Origin: an uncultured Bacteroidales bacterium
Lineage (GTDB): Bacteria > Bacteroidota > Bacteroidia > Bacteroidales > FEN-979
Length of the DNA stretch: 64,000 nt
Reading direction: 5' to 3'
NCBI GenBank assembly: GCA_903959905.1
Contig: CAJBYO010000079.1
Coordinates: 62,001-126,000 of the forward strand
Made by a program: the position numbers and the translations under genes. Shown here one piece after another: positions 34,323-45,385 of this stretch (positions are counted from its first letter, which is position 1; each line of letters opens with the position of its first letter). The notes under the pieces were generated by a model. The model had not been told where the DNA came from. It searched no databases and saw nothing but the letters and a program-made list of their open reading frames with translations.

Positions 34323-36173
34323 ATGACTAAGAAAAAAAGACCTGTTATTGAACGTGAAGAGGTAGTAGTAAAGTTCGTCGGAGACTCCGGCGATGGCATG
34401 CAACTTACCGGCAGTATGTTTTCTGACGTGGCAGCAATCGTGGGGAACGACCTTGCCACTTTCCCTGATTTTCCGGCTGAAATCCGTGCTCCTCAAAACA
34501 CTGTTGCTGGTGTTTCAGGGTTCCAGGTCCACATGGGAAGTTCCAAAATTTACACAACAGGCGATCTTGTTGACGTGCTTGTTGCCATGAATCCTGCATC
34601 CCTCAGATCCAATCTGAAGTGGGCAAAAAAAGGCGCCACCATTCTTACAGATACGGATGCCTATGATGATAAGACCATTGAAAAGGCAGGATACAAGCAA
34701 AATCCGTTTACCGACAGTTCACTTGACAGCTTTAACATGGTCAAGGCTCCCATTACAACCCTTACCAAAGCAAGCCTGAAGGATCTTGGTGTTGACTCCA
34801 AAACAGCCGAGCGCAGCAAGAATATGTTTGCCCTGGGTATGCTTTTTTATATTTTTAACCGTGATCTGAAGTCATCCTTCAAGTATTTTGAGCAGAAGTT
34901 CAAGAAAAAGCCTGAATTGATTGAGATCAATAAAATCGTTCTCCAGGCCGGCTACAACTACGCCGATACCATTGAAGCGCTTGAATCAGTGATCCAGGTA
35001 TCAGCCGCAAACATGGAAAAAGGCCGATACAGGAATATCACCGGTAATGTTGCCACCGCATGGGGATTGCTTGCTGCCGCAGAAAAATCCGGACGGCCGC
35101 TGTTCCTCGGCTCCTACCCCATCACCCCGGCCACGGAAATCCTGATGGAGCTGTCAAAACACAAGTCACTCGGAGCAAAGGTATTCCAGGCAGAAGATGA
35201 GATCGCAGGCATCTGCTCCGCCATCGGCGCTTCATTTGCCGGATCCCTCGCATGTACCACCACATCCGGCCCGGGACTTTCGCTGAAAAGTGAAGCTATC
35301 GGACTCGCGGTGATCACCGAACTTCCGCTGGTCATCGTGAATGTACAGCGCGGCGGCCCTTCCACCGGGCTTCCAACCAAATCAGAACAAAGTGACCTTT
35401 ACCAGGCGCTGTTTGGCCGCAATGGAGAATGCCCTGTGATTGTCATAGCCGCATCATCATCAGAAAATTGTTTCTACTATGCCTATATGGCAGCCAAATT
35501 GTCAATGGAACACATGACCCCGACAATTCTGCTGACGGACGGCTACCTTGGATTCGGTTCTGCGTTGTTCCGCATTCCGAAAATGGCAGATATGCCCGCC
35601 ATTAACCCACCATTGGCTGAAGCCAATGATCCGGATTATAAGCCGTATAAAAGAGATCCTGAAACGCTGGCACGCCAGTGGGCCATCCCCGGAACAGAAG
35701 GACTGCGTCACCGTGTTGGCGGCCTTGAAAAAGAGAATGTGACCGGAGTTGTTTCCACCGATCCGATGAATCACCAGGTGATGACCACCATGCGGGCACA
35801 AAAAGTTGAAAAGGTTGCAGATTATATTCCTGATCAGGCAATTGACGGTTCCCCTGAAGGTGACCTGCTTGTTGTAAGCTGGGGTGGTACTTATGGCGCC
35901 GTTCATTCTGCTGTAAGTGAAATGCAGAAAGAAGGCAAAAGCGTCAGTCATGCGCATTTTCACTATATCATGCCGCTGCCAAAGAATACCGAAAAAGTGC
36001 TCAAAAGCTTCAAGAAAATTGTGGTGTGTGAATTAAACAGCGGACAGTTTGTGAATTACCTCCGCATGAAGTTCCCCATGCCCAACATATCACAGTTCAA
36101 CAAGGTACAAGGCTTACCTTTCATGATCAACGAGTTAACAGATAAGTTTAACCAACTTTTGGAGGAAAAATAA
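34323..36173 (+). CDS. korA: 2-oxoacid:ferredoxin oxidoreductase, fused gamma-alpha subunit
   Basis: 616 residues. The gamma-type part comes first (VVKFVGDSGDGMQLTGSMF, IRAPQNTVAGVSGFQVH), then an alpha-type part (GRPLFLGSYPITPATEIL, FQAEDEIAGICSAIG, TTSGPGLSLKSEAIG, NVQRGGPSTGLPTKSEQ). This is the layout of the two-subunit 2-oxoglutarate:ferredoxin oxidoreductase. It forms succinyl-CoA from 2-oxoglutarate and CoA, probably reversibly. The start is the ATG at 34323, right after the promoter. The beta subunit follows, 1 nt after its stop. Confidence 0.92.
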   Translation: MTKKKRPVIEREEVVVKFVGDSGDGMQLTGSMFSDVAAIVGNDLATFPDFPAEIRAPQNTVAGVSGFQVHMGSSKIYTTGDLVDVLVAMNPASLRSNLKWAKKGATILTDTDAYDDKTIEKAGYKQNPFTDSSLDSFNMVKAPITTLTKASLKDLGVDSKTAERSKNMFALGMLFYIFNRDLKSSFKYFEQKFKKKPELIEINKIVLQAGYNYADTIEALESVIQVSAANMEKGRYRNITGNVATAWGLLAAAEKSGRPLFLGSYPITPATEILMELSKHKSLGAKVFQAEDEIAGICSAIGASFAGSLACTTTSGPGLSLKSEAIGLAVITELPLVIVNVQRGGPSTGLPTKSEQSDLYQALFGRNGECPVIVIAASSSENCFYYAYMAAKLSMEHMTPTILLTDGYLGFGSALFRIPKMADMPAINPPLAEANDPDYKPYKRDPETLARQWAIPGTEGLRHRVGGLEKENVTGVVSTDPMNHQVMTTMRAQKVEKVADYIPDQAIDGSPEGDLLVVSWGGTYGAVHSAVSEMQKEGKSVSHAHFHYIMPLPKNTEKVLKSFKKIVVCELNSGQFVNYLRMKFPMPNISQFNKVQGLPFMINELTDKFNQLLEEK

Positions 36174-36174
36174 C

Positions 36175-37212
36175 ATGGATTTCATAAATATGACTGTTGA
36201 ACGAACCAATGTTCAACTTACCAAAGCAGATTTTGAAAGTGACCAGATGGTCAAATGGTGTCCCGGTTGCGGAGGCCATGCGATTCTCAGCGCCGTGGAG
36301 CGTGTATTCCCTAAAATCGGCTACCGTAAGGAGAATTTCTGCATGGTATCCGGTATCGGTTGCTCATCAAGGTTTCCATACTATGTGAATACCTACGGCA
36401 TTCACGGTATCCATGGGCGTGCTGCCGCCATTTCCACAGGTGTGAAAATCGCCAACCCGCGGTTGAGTGTATGGACAGTTACCGGTGACGGCGATTCACT
36501 TGCCATCGGGGGCAACCATTTTATTCATGTGATCCGCAGAAATGTTGACCTTAACATCCTGTTATTCAACAACCAGATCTACGGACTTACCAAGGGGCAA
36601 TTTTCTCCGACAACTCCGATGGGCAAGGTGACAAAAACCTCACCAATGGGTACCATTGAACACCCGTTCAATATTGGAGAACTGGTGATCGGCGCGCAGG
36701 GTACTTTCTTTGCACGTGTTCCCGACAACAACATTGCCCTGATGACCGACTGCATGTTCGAAGCTGCAAAGCATGATGGCACCTCCGTTACTGAAATCAT
36801 GGAAAACTGTATCATTTTTGCAGATAAGGCCCACGCACCTGTTACCGGCAAAGATGTGAAAGACGAAACGATGCTGATACTCAAGAGTGGCTCACCGATG
36901 GTTTTTGGCAAGAACAACGAAAAAGGTCTCATCTTAAAAGACACGATGCTCGAAGTTGTTGAGATCGGCAAAAATGGGATCACGATCGATGATATCCTCG
37001 TTCACGACCAGTACAGCCAGGATCCAGGGATTCAGTTGATGCTGGCCAAACTGGCACCTCCTCATTTCCCGATGGTATTCGGCGTTATCCGGTCTGCCAT
37101 GTATCCTACTTATGACGACCTTGTGGAGGAACAAATCAAATATGCCAAGGAAACGTCAAAGATCAAGAATGTTGATGATCTGCTGAATTCCGGGGATACC
37201 TGGGAGATATAG
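36175..37212 (+). CDS. korB: 2-oxoacid:ferredoxin oxidoreductase, beta subunit
   Basis: 345 residues with the TPP-binding features MVKWCPGCGGHAILSAVE, CMVSGIGCSSRFP, IHGIHGRAAAISTGVK, TVTGDGDSLAIGG and NQIYGLTKGQFSPTT. It pairs with the upstream fused subunit. No separate ferredoxin subunit is in the operon; the divergent ferredoxin at 33973 may take electrons. Its stop is followed at once by an 8-bp repeat array. Confidence 0.92.
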   Translation: MDFINMTVERTNVQLTKADFESDQMVKWCPGCGGHAILSAVERVFPKIGYRKENFCMVSGIGCSSRFPYYVNTYGIHGIHGRAAAISTGVKIANPRLSVWTVTGDGDSLAIGGNHFIHVIRRNVDLNILLFNNQIYGLTKGQFSPTTPMGKVTKTSPMGTIEHPFNIGELVIGAQGTFFARVPDNNIALMTDCMFEAAKHDGTSVTEIMENCIIFADKAHAPVTGKDVKDETMLILKSGSPMVFGKNNEKGLILKDTMLEVVEIGKNGITIDDILVHDQYSQDPGIQLMLAKLAPPHFPMVFGVIRSAMYPTYDDLVEEQIKYAKETSKIKNVDDLLNSGDTWEI

Positions 37213-37216
37213 AGAA

Positions 37217-37306
37217 CGGGCGGACGAGCGGACGGGTGGACAAGCGGACGAGCGGACGGGCGGACAGATGGACGAGCGGACAAGCGGACTGGCGGACGGG
37301 CGGACA
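37217..37306 (+). repeat. 8-bp tandem array, unit GCGGACGA/GCGGACGG/GCGGACAA (about 11 copies)
   Basis: It starts 4 nt after the KorB stop and fills the gap before tilS. Same family as 25837 and 26046. Confidence 0.9.
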
Positions 37307-37335
37307 GAGAACGAGGTTTAAGGCAGGCAATTCCT

Positions 37336-38676
37336 ATGAATCATAAGGATCTTATTTCGTTCATTGAAGCAAACAACCTTTTTTCCAGTAGTGATAAAAT
37401 TCTTCTCGCAGTAAGCGGAGGTATCGATTCCGTTGTGATGGCATACCTCTTCCGCGTGGCAGGATACCGGTTCGCGATAGCCCATTGTAACTTTGGATTG
37501 CGCGGTGACGAAAGTGACGGTGATGCTGTATTTGTTAAAAACCTCGCTCAAAAATTCGGAGTACCCTTTTTCCTTGAAAAGTTTAACACGGAACAGGCCG
37601 CAAAGCAAAAGGGGGTTTCAATCCAGATGGCTGCAAGAAATTTGCGGTATGATTGGTTTGAAAAGGTAACCCGGGAAAACAAATACAATTATACAGCTAC
37701 CGCACACCATCTTGACGACCAGGTTGAAACATTCCTCATCAACCTGATTAGAGGTACAGGAATTGCCGGTTTGCATGGCATCCCGGTTAAAAATGACATG
37801 GTTGTTCGCCCATTGTTGTTTGCATCTCGGAAAGACATCGAAGAATATGCTTCAGAATCTGAAATTTCATGGCGTACCGACCACACCAACAATGAGGCTA
37901 AATATCTCAGGAACAAACTTCGACATGAAGTGATCCCGCTAATGAACACCATTAACCCTGATTTTCCATTGGGGTTGTCGGAAACCGTCAGGAGAATTGC
38001 GGCATTTGAACGCATCGGCAATGCTGCGCTGGAACAGTGGTGTATTAACTCACTCCAGACTGATGGCGAATATGAATTCATTGACATTACCTGTTTCCGG
38101 AACCTTGATCCGGCAGAACCATACGCATGGATGTTGCTATCCCGCTATGGATTTAATGAAACACAGGTGTCAAATATACTGAGTTCCATGTATAAACGAA
38201 CCAGGAAAATCTTCAACTCTGCCACACATATCCTTATAAAGGAAAGGGGCCGGCTTGTAATATCCGGGCATGAAGTGTACAACCAGGTCAAACCGTTGGA
38301 AATTAAAAAATTTACCGGGGAAAAGCGAATCAGGAAACCGGTTAAATTAACATTCAAAAGGTTTTCCGGCGAGGGCTCATATCAAATTCCTGCCCTGGAA
38401 ACAATTGCCAGCATTGATTACAGCAAACTCAGGTTCCCTCTTTTGATCCGAAAATGGCAGCACGGCGATACATTCGTTCCCCTGGGAATGAGCGGAAAAA
38501 AGAAACTCAGTGATTTTTTCATTGATCAGAAATTTTCAAAACGTGAGAAAGATGAAACCTGGCTGCTCTGCTCCGGAGATGACATTATCTGGGTAATCGG
38601 CCGTCGCCTTGACCACAGATATCGCGTAACCCCGTCAACAACCGAAATCCTCACTGTTCAATATCATCGTCAATGA
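37336..38676 (+). CDS. tilS: tRNA(Ile)-lysidine synthase
   Basis: 446 residues. The PP-loop ILLAVSGGIDSVVMAYLF activates tRNA, then HCNFGLRGDESDGDA and ATAHHLDDQVETFLINLIRGTGIAGL match TilS. The C-terminal part (MSGKKKLSDFFIDQK) is the anticodon-binding extension of the family. It converts C34 to lysidine in tRNA-Ile(CAU), letting it read AUA. It ends beside a short 7-bp array. Confidence 0.95.
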   Translation: MNHKDLISFIEANNLFSSSDKILLAVSGGIDSVVMAYLFRVAGYRFAIAHCNFGLRGDESDGDAVFVKNLAQKFGVPFFLEKFNTEQAAKQKGVSIQMAARNLRYDWFEKVTRENKYNYTATAHHLDDQVETFLINLIRGTGIAGLHGIPVKNDMVVRPLLFASRKDIEEYASESEISWRTDHTNNEAKYLRNKLRHEVIPLMNTINPDFPLGLSETVRRIAAFERIGNAALEQWCINSLQTDGEYEFIDITCFRNLDPAEPYAWMLLSRYGFNETQVSNILSSMYKRTRKIFNSATHILIKERGRLVISGHEVYNQVKPLEIKKFTGEKRIRKPVKLTFKRFSGEGSYQIPALETIASIDYSKLRFPLLIRKWQHGDTFVPLGMSGKKKLSDFFIDQKFSKREKDETWLLCSGDDIIWVIGRRLDHRYRVTPSTTEILTVQYHRQ

Positions 38677-38679
38677 CCT

Positions 38680-38716
38680 GACGTCACCTGTCACCTGTCA
38701 CTCGTCACGCGTCACT
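38680..38716 (+). repeat. 7-bp tandem array, unit GTCACCT (about 5 copies)
   Basis: It starts 3 nt after the tilS stop and fills the gap before the phosphorylase. Same family as 23563 and 39555. Confidence 0.85.
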
Positions 38717-38746
38717 ACTTTTCATATCTTCGCAAAAAAAACACCC

Positions 38747-39499
38747 ATGGTAAAAATCGGTCTTATCGGTGGTTCAGGCCTGGAAAAGCTGAACATCTTT
38801 ACAAATATTAGCGAATTGAACATCCAGACAGCCTATGGCTCTCCGAGTTCCTCTTTTTTCACGGGGACGATCGGCCAATGTGAAGTTTTCATCCTTTCAC
38901 GCCATGGCCGAGATCATTCCATCCCGCCAACCCAGGTGAATAACCGTGCAAATATTGCAGCACTGAAGGAACTGGGATGTCAGTATATTTTCGCCACAAC
39001 CGCCTGCGGAAGCCTGAGGGAAGAGATCGGCCGCGGGCACATGGTTGTTGCCGACCAGTTTATTGATTTCACCAGGCTTCGGATCAACACCTTTTACGAC
39101 AAATTTGAGTCAGGCAACATCGTGCATACCGCCATGGCAGATCCTTTCTCGGAAAAACTCAGGGTGATGCTTATAAACGGCTGTAAAGAACTTGAAATTC
39201 CGTTTCACCCGGTGGGCACGATCGTAACCATTGAAGGCCCCAGGTTCTCCACCCGGGCTGAATCAAAGATGTTCAGGTTAATGGGCGCGGATGTGATCAA
39301 TATGAGTGTGGCACCGGAAGCGAGCCTTGCCATGGAGGCAGGAATTCCCTATGCCGCCGTGGCCCTTTCAACCGACTATGACTGCTGGAAACTTGACGAA
39401 GAACCCGTAACCTGGGAGGATGTCCTGAAAGTTTTTAATGAAAATGTAAAGCATGTTACCGGGCTGCTGGTTCATGTACTCACAAACTTTAAAGCATAA
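38747..39499 (+). CDS. mtnP: S-methyl-5'-thioadenosine phosphorylase (MTAP/PNP family)
   Basis: 250 residues. Motifs of the trimeric phosphorylase family: IGLIGGSGLEKL, SRHGRDHSIPPTQVNNRANI, TACGSLREEIGRG, TIEGPRFSTRAESKM and NMSVAPEASLAMEAG. It phosphorolyses MTA to adenine and methylthioribose-1-phosphate; a MTI or purine specificity is also possible. Near-consensus -7 TATCTTCG lies upstream. Confidence 0.88.
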   Translation: MVKIGLIGGSGLEKLNIFTNISELNIQTAYGSPSSSFFTGTIGQCEVFILSRHGRDHSIPPTQVNNRANIAALKELGCQYIFATTACGSLREEIGRGHMVVADQFIDFTRLRINTFYDKFESGNIVHTAMADPFSEKLRVMLINGCKELEIPFHPVGTIVTIEGPRFSTRAESKMFRLMGADVINMSVAPEASLAMEAGIPYAAVALSTDYDCWKLDEEPVTWEDVLKVFNENVKHVTGLLVHVLTNFKA

Positions 39500-39554
39500 A
39501 AAAAAAGAAGGCAAAAAACCATAGCAATAAAAACGCCATAGCCTTTTGCCACCC

Positions 39555-39659
39555 CGTCACGCGTCACGCGTCACGCGTCACCTGTCACACGTCACCTGTC
39601 ACTTGTCACGGGTCACCTGTCACCTGTCACGCGTCACCTGTCACCTGTCACGCGTCACC
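39555..39659 (+). repeat. 7-bp tandem array, unit GTCACGC/GTCACCT (about 15 copies)
   Basis: It directly adjoins the eno stop codon (minus strand) and fills the gap between two convergent genes. It is the longest array of this family. No unique spacers, so not a CRISPR. Confidence 0.92.
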
Positions 39660-40955
<1,296 letters not shown>

Positions 40956-40995
40956 TTATTTGTTTTATAGTTAAACTTGGTTTATTGTGTTAAAC

Positions 40996-41026
40996 AAAAA
41001 GGACAACATAAGTATGTCATCCTTTT
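40996..41026 (-). terminator. Rho-independent terminator between rplQ and eno
   Basis: On the minus strand a 12-bp stem (AAAAGGATGACA against TGTTGTCCTTTT, two G-U pairs), a 6-nt loop, and a T run follow rplQ. It may end most transcripts, letting eno be read through at lower level or from its own promoter. Confidence 0.6.
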
Positions 41027-41057
41027 CTTTGTAAACAGTATTTTCTGTATGAAGGTT

Positions 41058-41675
41058 TTAAGCTGCCGGGGTTTCTTCAGAAGCATCCGGTGCAACTTCA
41101 GCTTCTTCTGCCACTTCAGCCTTGGGTTCCTCAACTGCTTTTTTCGGTTCCTCTTCCTCTTTCTTAGGCTCCTCTTCCACCTTCTTCGGCTCCTTTGTCG
41201 GTTTGGCAGTTTCAGCTGCTTTAACACCGGCATCATCTCCTTCTTTTTTCTTGGCACCGGCCCTTTTTCTGCGCGTTGACTTGGTTTTGCTATCATCCTT
41301 AACGGAGAGCATAGCCTCATTATAGTCAACCAACTCGATCAAACACATTTCAGCATTGTCGCCAAACCTGTTTCCGGTTTTCAAAATCCTGGTATACCCG
41401 CCCGGACGATCCATGACCTTTTTTGAAATCTCACGGAAAAGTTCAGTGACGGCCTCTTTGCTTTGCAGGTAGCTGAATACAGTACGGCGCGAATGCGTGG
41501 TATCCTCTTTTGACTTGGTGATAAGAGGTTCTACGTATACGCGGAGTGCCTTAGCTTTCGCCACTGTGGTATGAATCCTCTTATGAATGATCAGAGAGGC
41601 AGCCATATTTGAAAGCATGGCCTTTCGGTGTGCACTTTTTCTTCCTAAATGATTAAATTTCTTCTGGTGTCTCAT
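41058..41675 (-). CDS. rplQ: 50S ribosomal protein L17 with charged C-terminal extension
   Basis: 205 residues. Residues ~1-120 are the L17 core: [38 protein letters not shown] and [18 protein letters not shown]. The last ~80 residues are a low-complexity Lys/Glu/Pro/Ala tail ([19 protein letters not shown]), not part of the canonical fold. Bacteroidota L17 often carries such tails; their role is unknown. The first gene of the terminal rpoA-rplQ-eno part. Confidence 0.95.
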   Translation of the reverse strand: MRHQKKFNHLGRKSAHRKAMLSNMAASLIIHKRIHTTVAKAKALRVYVEPLITKSKEDTTHSRRTVFSYLQSKEAVTELFREISKKVMDRPGGYTRILKTGNRFGDNAEMCLIELVDYNEAMLSVKDDSKTKSTRRKRAGAKKKEGDDAGVKAAETAKPTKEPKKVEEEPKKEEEEPKKAVEEPKAEVAEEAEVAPDASEETPAA

Positions 41676-41680
41676 CGCAA

Positions 41681-42673
41681 TTAATCCTTATCTAATTTAT
41701 ATTTTGTAGTATTCATACCAAATTCAAGACCCTTGGATTTAACCAGTTCTTCAAGTTCGGTCAGTGATTTTTTGCCAAAATTGCGGAATTTCAGCAAGTC
41801 GTTTTTATTGAAGGCAACCAGGTCGCCCAAATATTCAACATCAGCAGCCTTCAGACAATTCAACGCCCTCACAGAGAGGTCCATGTCAACCAGTTTGGTT
41901 TTAAGCAACTGTCGAATATGCAGTGAAGTTTCATCAAATTCTTCTGCAACAGCTTTTTCTGATGAATCAAGCGTAATACGCTCGTCAGAAAATAGCATGA
42001 AATGGTGAATCAGAATCTTGGCTGCCTCTTTCAAAGCATTTTTGGGCTGGACTGAACCATCCGTTACAACTTCTATAACAAGCTTCTCATAGTCGGTTTT
42101 CTGCTCAACCCTGAAATTCTCAATGTTGAAAGTAACATTTTTAATCGGGGTATGAATCGAGTCAATGGATATCCTTCCAAGTGATGAACTCAGCGTTTTA
42201 TTTTCTTCAGCGGGCACATAACCACGGCCCTTGTCTACAGAAAGTTCAACAGTCAATTTTACATTTGACTCCATATGGCAGATGACAACTTCCGGGTTTA
42301 AAACCTGGAAAACAGAAAGGAACTTGTTGATATCACCTGCTTTGAATTCTTTCTGCTGGGCGATGATCACGGTTACTTTTTCTGAACTTTCAGTGTCAAT
42401 CAAGCGTTTGAACCTGATTTGTTTAAGATTCAGGATGATCTCGGTAACATCTTCAATAACACCTTTGATGGTTGAAAATTCCTGTTCCACCCCTTCAATT
42501 TTCACCGAAGTGATGGCAAAGCCTTCCAATGAAGAAAGCAAAATCCTTCTGAGTGAGTTTCCGATGGTCACACCAAAACCAGGCTCAAGCGGGCGAAATT
42601 CAAATACACCGCGGCATTCATCTGCTTCCACCATGATCACCTTGTCAGGTTTCTGGAACGGTAATATTGCCAT
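41681..42673 (-). CDS. rpoA: DNA-directed RNA polymerase subunit alpha
   Basis: 330 residues. The N-terminal domain for assembly has [21 protein letters not shown] and [16 protein letters not shown]; the C-terminal domain, which contacts promoter and regulators, has [20 protein letters not shown] and [19 protein letters not shown]. It lies between rpsD and rplQ in the standard order. The ATG at 42673 is used. Confidence 0.98.
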   Translation of the reverse strand: MAILPFQKPDKVIMVEADECRGVFEFRPLEPGFGVTIGNSLRRILLSSLEGFAITSVKIEGVEQEFSTIKGVIEDVTEIILNLKQIRFKRLIDTESSEKVTVIIAQQKEFKAGDINKFLSVFQVLNPEVVICHMESNVKLTVELSVDKGRGYVPAEENKTLSSSLGRISIDSIHTPIKNVTFNIENFRVEQKTDYEKLVIEVVTDGSVQPKNALKEAAKILIHHFMLFSDERITLDSSEKAVAEEFDETSLHIRQLLKTKLVDMDLSVRALNCLKAADVEYLGDLVAFNKNDLLKFRNFGKKSLTELEELVKSKGLEFGMNTTKYKLDKD

Positions 42674-42749
42674 ATTGTAATTTTTTGTTGTTAACTATTA
42701 ACTATTCGGGCAAACAGCGTATTTCTGACGTTACTTATCAACGCCGGTG

Positions 42750-42771
42750 GAGACGCATCGCAATGCGTCTC
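42750..42771 (-). repeat. Palindromic element in the rpsD-rpoA spacer
   Basis: GAGACGCAT and its complement ATGCGTCTC flank a 4-nt centre. A member of the ~22-bp palindrome family, located in the ~106-nt spacer. Confidence 0.7.
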
Positions 42772-42779
42772 TGACCATA

Positions 42780-43385
42780 TTATTTAGAATACAATTCGAC
42801 GATCAGCTGCTCCTTGATATTTTCAGGAATCTGTTCCCTTTCAGGGTAATTCATGAATTTCCCGGTCATCATTCCTCCGTCCCACTCAAGCCAGGGATAC
42901 TGATTTCCGCGGCCTGACAGTGAATTTGTAATGATCTCCAGCGATTTGGACCGCTCACGTACCGAGATAAGGTCTCCCGGGCGGAGTTCCATGGATGGGA
43001 TGTTTACAACTTTACCATTCACAAGGATGTGCCTGTGGCCGATCAACTGGCGGGCACCGTCGCGGGTGGGTGATATTCCCATACGGTAAACAACGTTGTC
43101 AAGTCGTGACTCGATAAGCTGCAACAGCACTTCACCGGTAATCCCCCCTTTACGGGCAGCCTTTAAAAAGATATTTCTGAACTGGCGCTCAAGGATACCA
43201 TAGGTATATTTGGCTTTTTGTTTCTCCATAAGCTGCGTGCCATATTCAGAAACTTTTGCTCTGCGCTTGGTTTGGCCATGCATCCCCGGTGGATAGTTCT
43301 TTTTCTCATAACTTTTATCAGGCCCAAAAATGGGATCCCTGAACCTTCTTGCAATTCTCGACTTTGGGCCAATGTATCTTGCCAT
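42780..43385 (-). CDS. rpsD: 30S ribosomal protein S4
   Basis: 201 residues. Primary 16S rRNA binder and translational autoregulator in E. coli. It starts [18 protein letters not shown] and has the S4 RNA-binding segment [17 protein letters not shown] and [20 protein letters not shown]. Family length and order (rpsK before, rpoA after on the minus strand) fit. Confidence 0.98.
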   Translation of the reverse strand: MARYIGPKSRIARRFRDPIFGPDKSYEKKNYPPGMHGQTKRRAKVSEYGTQLMEKQKAKYTYGILERQFRNIFLKAARKGGITGEVLLQLIESRLDNVVYRMGISPTRDGARQLIGHRHILVNGKVVNIPSMELRPGDLISVRERSKSLEIITNSLSGRGNQYPWLEWDGGMMTGKFMNYPEREQIPENIKEQLIVELYSK

Positions 43386-43406
43386 GGTAATAAAATATAA
43401 TTAGTG

Positions 43407-43796
43407 TTAAACTCTTCTTCTTTTAGGCGGACGGCAACCGTTGTGAGGCAACGGCGTGATGTCTACAATCTCCATCACTTCAATACCTGCCGTATGCAGG
43501 GTCCGGATTGCTGATTCACGTCCGGCTCCCGGCCCTTTGATAAATACCTTCACTTTGCGGAGCCCGAGATCGTAAGCCACCTTGGATGCATCCTGGGCAG
43601 CCATCTGCGCAGCATACGGAGTATTCTTCTTTGATCCCTTAAAACCCATTTTCCCTGCGGAAGACCAGCTGATAACCTGGCCACCGTTGTTTGTCAGGGT
43701 GATAATGAGATTGTTGAAAGATGCGTTGACATAAGCTTTGCCTATTGTGTCAACCTTTACAACCCTTTTCTTTGAACTTTTTTCAGTCTTTGCCAT
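43407..43796 (-). CDS. rpsK: 30S ribosomal protein S11
   Basis: 129 residues. Part of the 30S platform near the mRNA exit. [58 protein letters not shown] and the basic C-terminal [16 protein letters not shown] are diagnostic. Located between rpsM and rpsD. Confidence 0.98.
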   Translation of the reverse strand: MAKTEKSSKKRVVKVDTIGKAYVNASFNNLIITLTNNGGQVISWSSAGKMGFKGSKKNTPYAAQMAAQDASKVAYDLGLRKVKVFIKGPGAGRESAIRTLHTAGIEVMEIVDITPLPHNGCRPPKRRRV

Positions 43797-43823
43797 ATAT
43801 TATTTTACTACGTGCATGAACGA

Positions 43824-44204
43824 TTAACCCTTGGTTGCTTTCTTCTTATTCGCCACGGTTTTCTTCCTGCCCTTGCGGGTACGGGCATTATTTTTGGTGC
43901 TTTGTCCACGAACCGGTAATCCCAAACGGTGACGAATTCCGCGATAGCATCCAATGTCCATCAATCTCTTGATATTCATCTGTACCTCAGAACGCAAGGC
44001 ACCTTCAATTTTAAAATTGTCGTTGATGATGGTACGAATTTTATTCTGTTCGTCATCATTCCAGTCCTGAACCTTCTTGTTCCGGTCCACACCTGCCACA
44101 TCAAGGATCTTTTGAGCGGTGCTTCTGCCAATACCGAAGATATAGGTAAGCCCAATTTCACCCCGTTTATTTTTAGGTAAGTCAATACCTGCAATTCTGG
44201 CCAT
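43824..44204 (-). CDS. rpsM: 30S ribosomal protein S13
   Basis: 126 residues. Binds the 30S head and contacts tRNA and S19. [20 protein letters not shown], the helix [38 protein letters not shown] and the basic tail [15 protein letters not shown] are typical. Follows rpmJ in the operon. Confidence 0.98.
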   Translation of the reverse strand: MARIAGIDLPKNKRGEIGLTYIFGIGRSTAQKILDVAGVDRNKKVQDWNDDEQNKIRTIINDNFKIEGALRSEVQMNIKRLMDIGCYRGIRHRLGLPVRGQSTKNNARTRKGRKKTVANKKKATKG

Positions 44205-44232
44205 ATTAATCCTATTTTATGTTTGTAATATC

Positions 44233-44349
44233 TTAACCTTGTCTTTGTTTAAACTTCGGGTTCTTCTTGTTAATGACATATAACTTGCCATTCCTGCGAA
44301 CGATCTTGCAGTCTGCAGATCTCTTTTTGATTGATGTTCTAACTTTCAT
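44233..44349 (-). CDS. rpmJ: 50S ribosomal protein L36
   Basis: 38 residues. [19 protein letters not shown] and ending NPKFKQRQG. Aligned to the E. coli protein, of the four zinc ligands (Cys11, Cys14, Cys27, His33) only Cys14 remains; the others are Ser, Asn and Phe. It is thus the zinc-free C-minus form. It lies between infA and rpsM and is too short for length-limited gene calls. Confidence 0.95.
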   Translation of the reverse strand: MKVRTSIKKRSADCKIVRRNGKLYVINKKNPKFKQRQG

Positions 44350-44367
44350 TTTACGTTAACTTTAAGT

Positions 44368-44586
44368 CTATTGGTATCTGAACGTAATTCTTCCTTTTGA
44401 TAAATCATATGGTGACATTTCAATCCTCACTCTGTCTCCGGGAAGGATCTTGATATAATGCATCCTCATTTTACCGGATATGTGGGCGGTAATAACATGC
44501 CCGTTTTCCAGTTCCACACGAAACATTGCATTTCCCAGGGATTCAATGACCGTGCCATCCTGTTGTATCGACGATTGTTTTGCCAT
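44368..44586 (-). CDS. infA: Translation initiation factor IF-1
   Basis: 72 residues. An OB-fold protein binding the 30S A site. [42 protein letters not shown] and [20 protein letters not shown] match IF-1. It lies between map and rpmJ; only 1 nt separates it from map. Confidence 0.98.
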   Translation of the reverse strand: MAKQSSIQQDGTVIESLGNAMFRVELENGHVITAHISGKMRMHYIKILPGDRVRIEMSPYDLSKGRITFRYQ

Positions 44587-44587
44587 A

Positions 44588-45382
44588 CTATATACTGCTT
44601 GATCCTAAAACTTCTTCAATGTACCGGAACGTAGACAGAACATCCGCCTTGTCTTTCTGTACTGCAACTGTTAACTCAAAATGTGCAGAAGGCATCCGGT
44701 CTGTTGTGCGGATCGTCCATCCGTCGGCATCCTGAACAACTGATTTTGTCCCCATGTTAATCATGGGTTCTATGCAGATGGTCAGTCCTACAGGCATTTT
44801 AATACCCGTTCCCCTTCGTCCGTAGTTGGGAATATCAGGCTTTTCATGCAACTGATTTCCGATCCCGTGTCCTACCAGTTCTCTGACAACCGAATAGCCA
44901 AACCCCTCAACGTATTCCTGAACAACTGCACTGATATCTCCTACCCTTCTGCCTGCCACTGCCATTTCTATGGCAAGAAACAGGGATTGCTTTGTTCGCT
45001 TCAACAGGTTTAATGCATCTTCAGAAACTTCTCCAACCGGAAAAGTATATGCTGAATCACCGAAGAAACCATCACGCTGACAGCCGCAGTCGATTGAAAC
45101 TATATCACCATTTCTAAGAACTCTGTTACCCGGTATTCCATGCACCACCTCTTCATTCGTGGAGATGCACAAGGTTCCCGGAAAACCTCTGTATCCTTTA
45201 AACCCGGGTATTGCACCTTCAGCCCGGATAAAATCTTCAGCTACTTTGTCAAGTGTCAACGTATTGACACCAGGTTTAATGTATTTCGCTACTTCAGCGA
45301 GTGTTTTACTAACAATGATGGCATTTTCCCGCAGTAATTCAATCTCGTCTGCCGACTTTACCGTCATTTGCTTGTTAAACAT
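44588..45382 (-). CDS. map: Methionine aminopeptidase, type I
   Basis: 264 residues. Removes initiator Met from nascent chains, using two divalent metals. Ligands are visible in [19 protein letters not shown] (both Asp), [14 protein letters not shown] (His) and [11 protein letters not shown] (Glu), with a later Glu in [11 protein letters not shown]. Located between secY and infA as in many bacteria. The ATG at 45382 gives a normal length. Confidence 0.97.
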   Translation of the reverse strand: MFNKQMTVKSADEIELLRENAIIVSKTLAEVAKYIKPGVNTLTLDKVAEDFIRAEGAIPGFKGYRGFPGTLCISTNEEVVHGIPGNRVLRNGDIVSIDCGCQRDGFFGDSAYTFPVGEVSEDALNLLKRTKQSLFLAIEMAVAGRRVGDISAVVQEYVEGFGYSVVRELVGHGIGNQLHEKPDIPNYGRRGTGIKMPVGLTICIEPMINMGTKSVVQDADGWTIRTTDRMPSAHFELTVAVQKDKADVLSTFRYIEEVLGSSSI

Positions 45383-45385
45383 AGT

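Noticed and set aside
39555-39659. Possible CRISPR array
   Set aside because: Units are only 7 bp and contiguous, with no unique spacers and no cas genes in the window; the same holds for other arrays.
41122-41325. Ser/Phe-rich plus-strand frame opposite rplQ tail
   Set aside because: Complement of the low-complexity KE-rich tail; no other evidence of coding.
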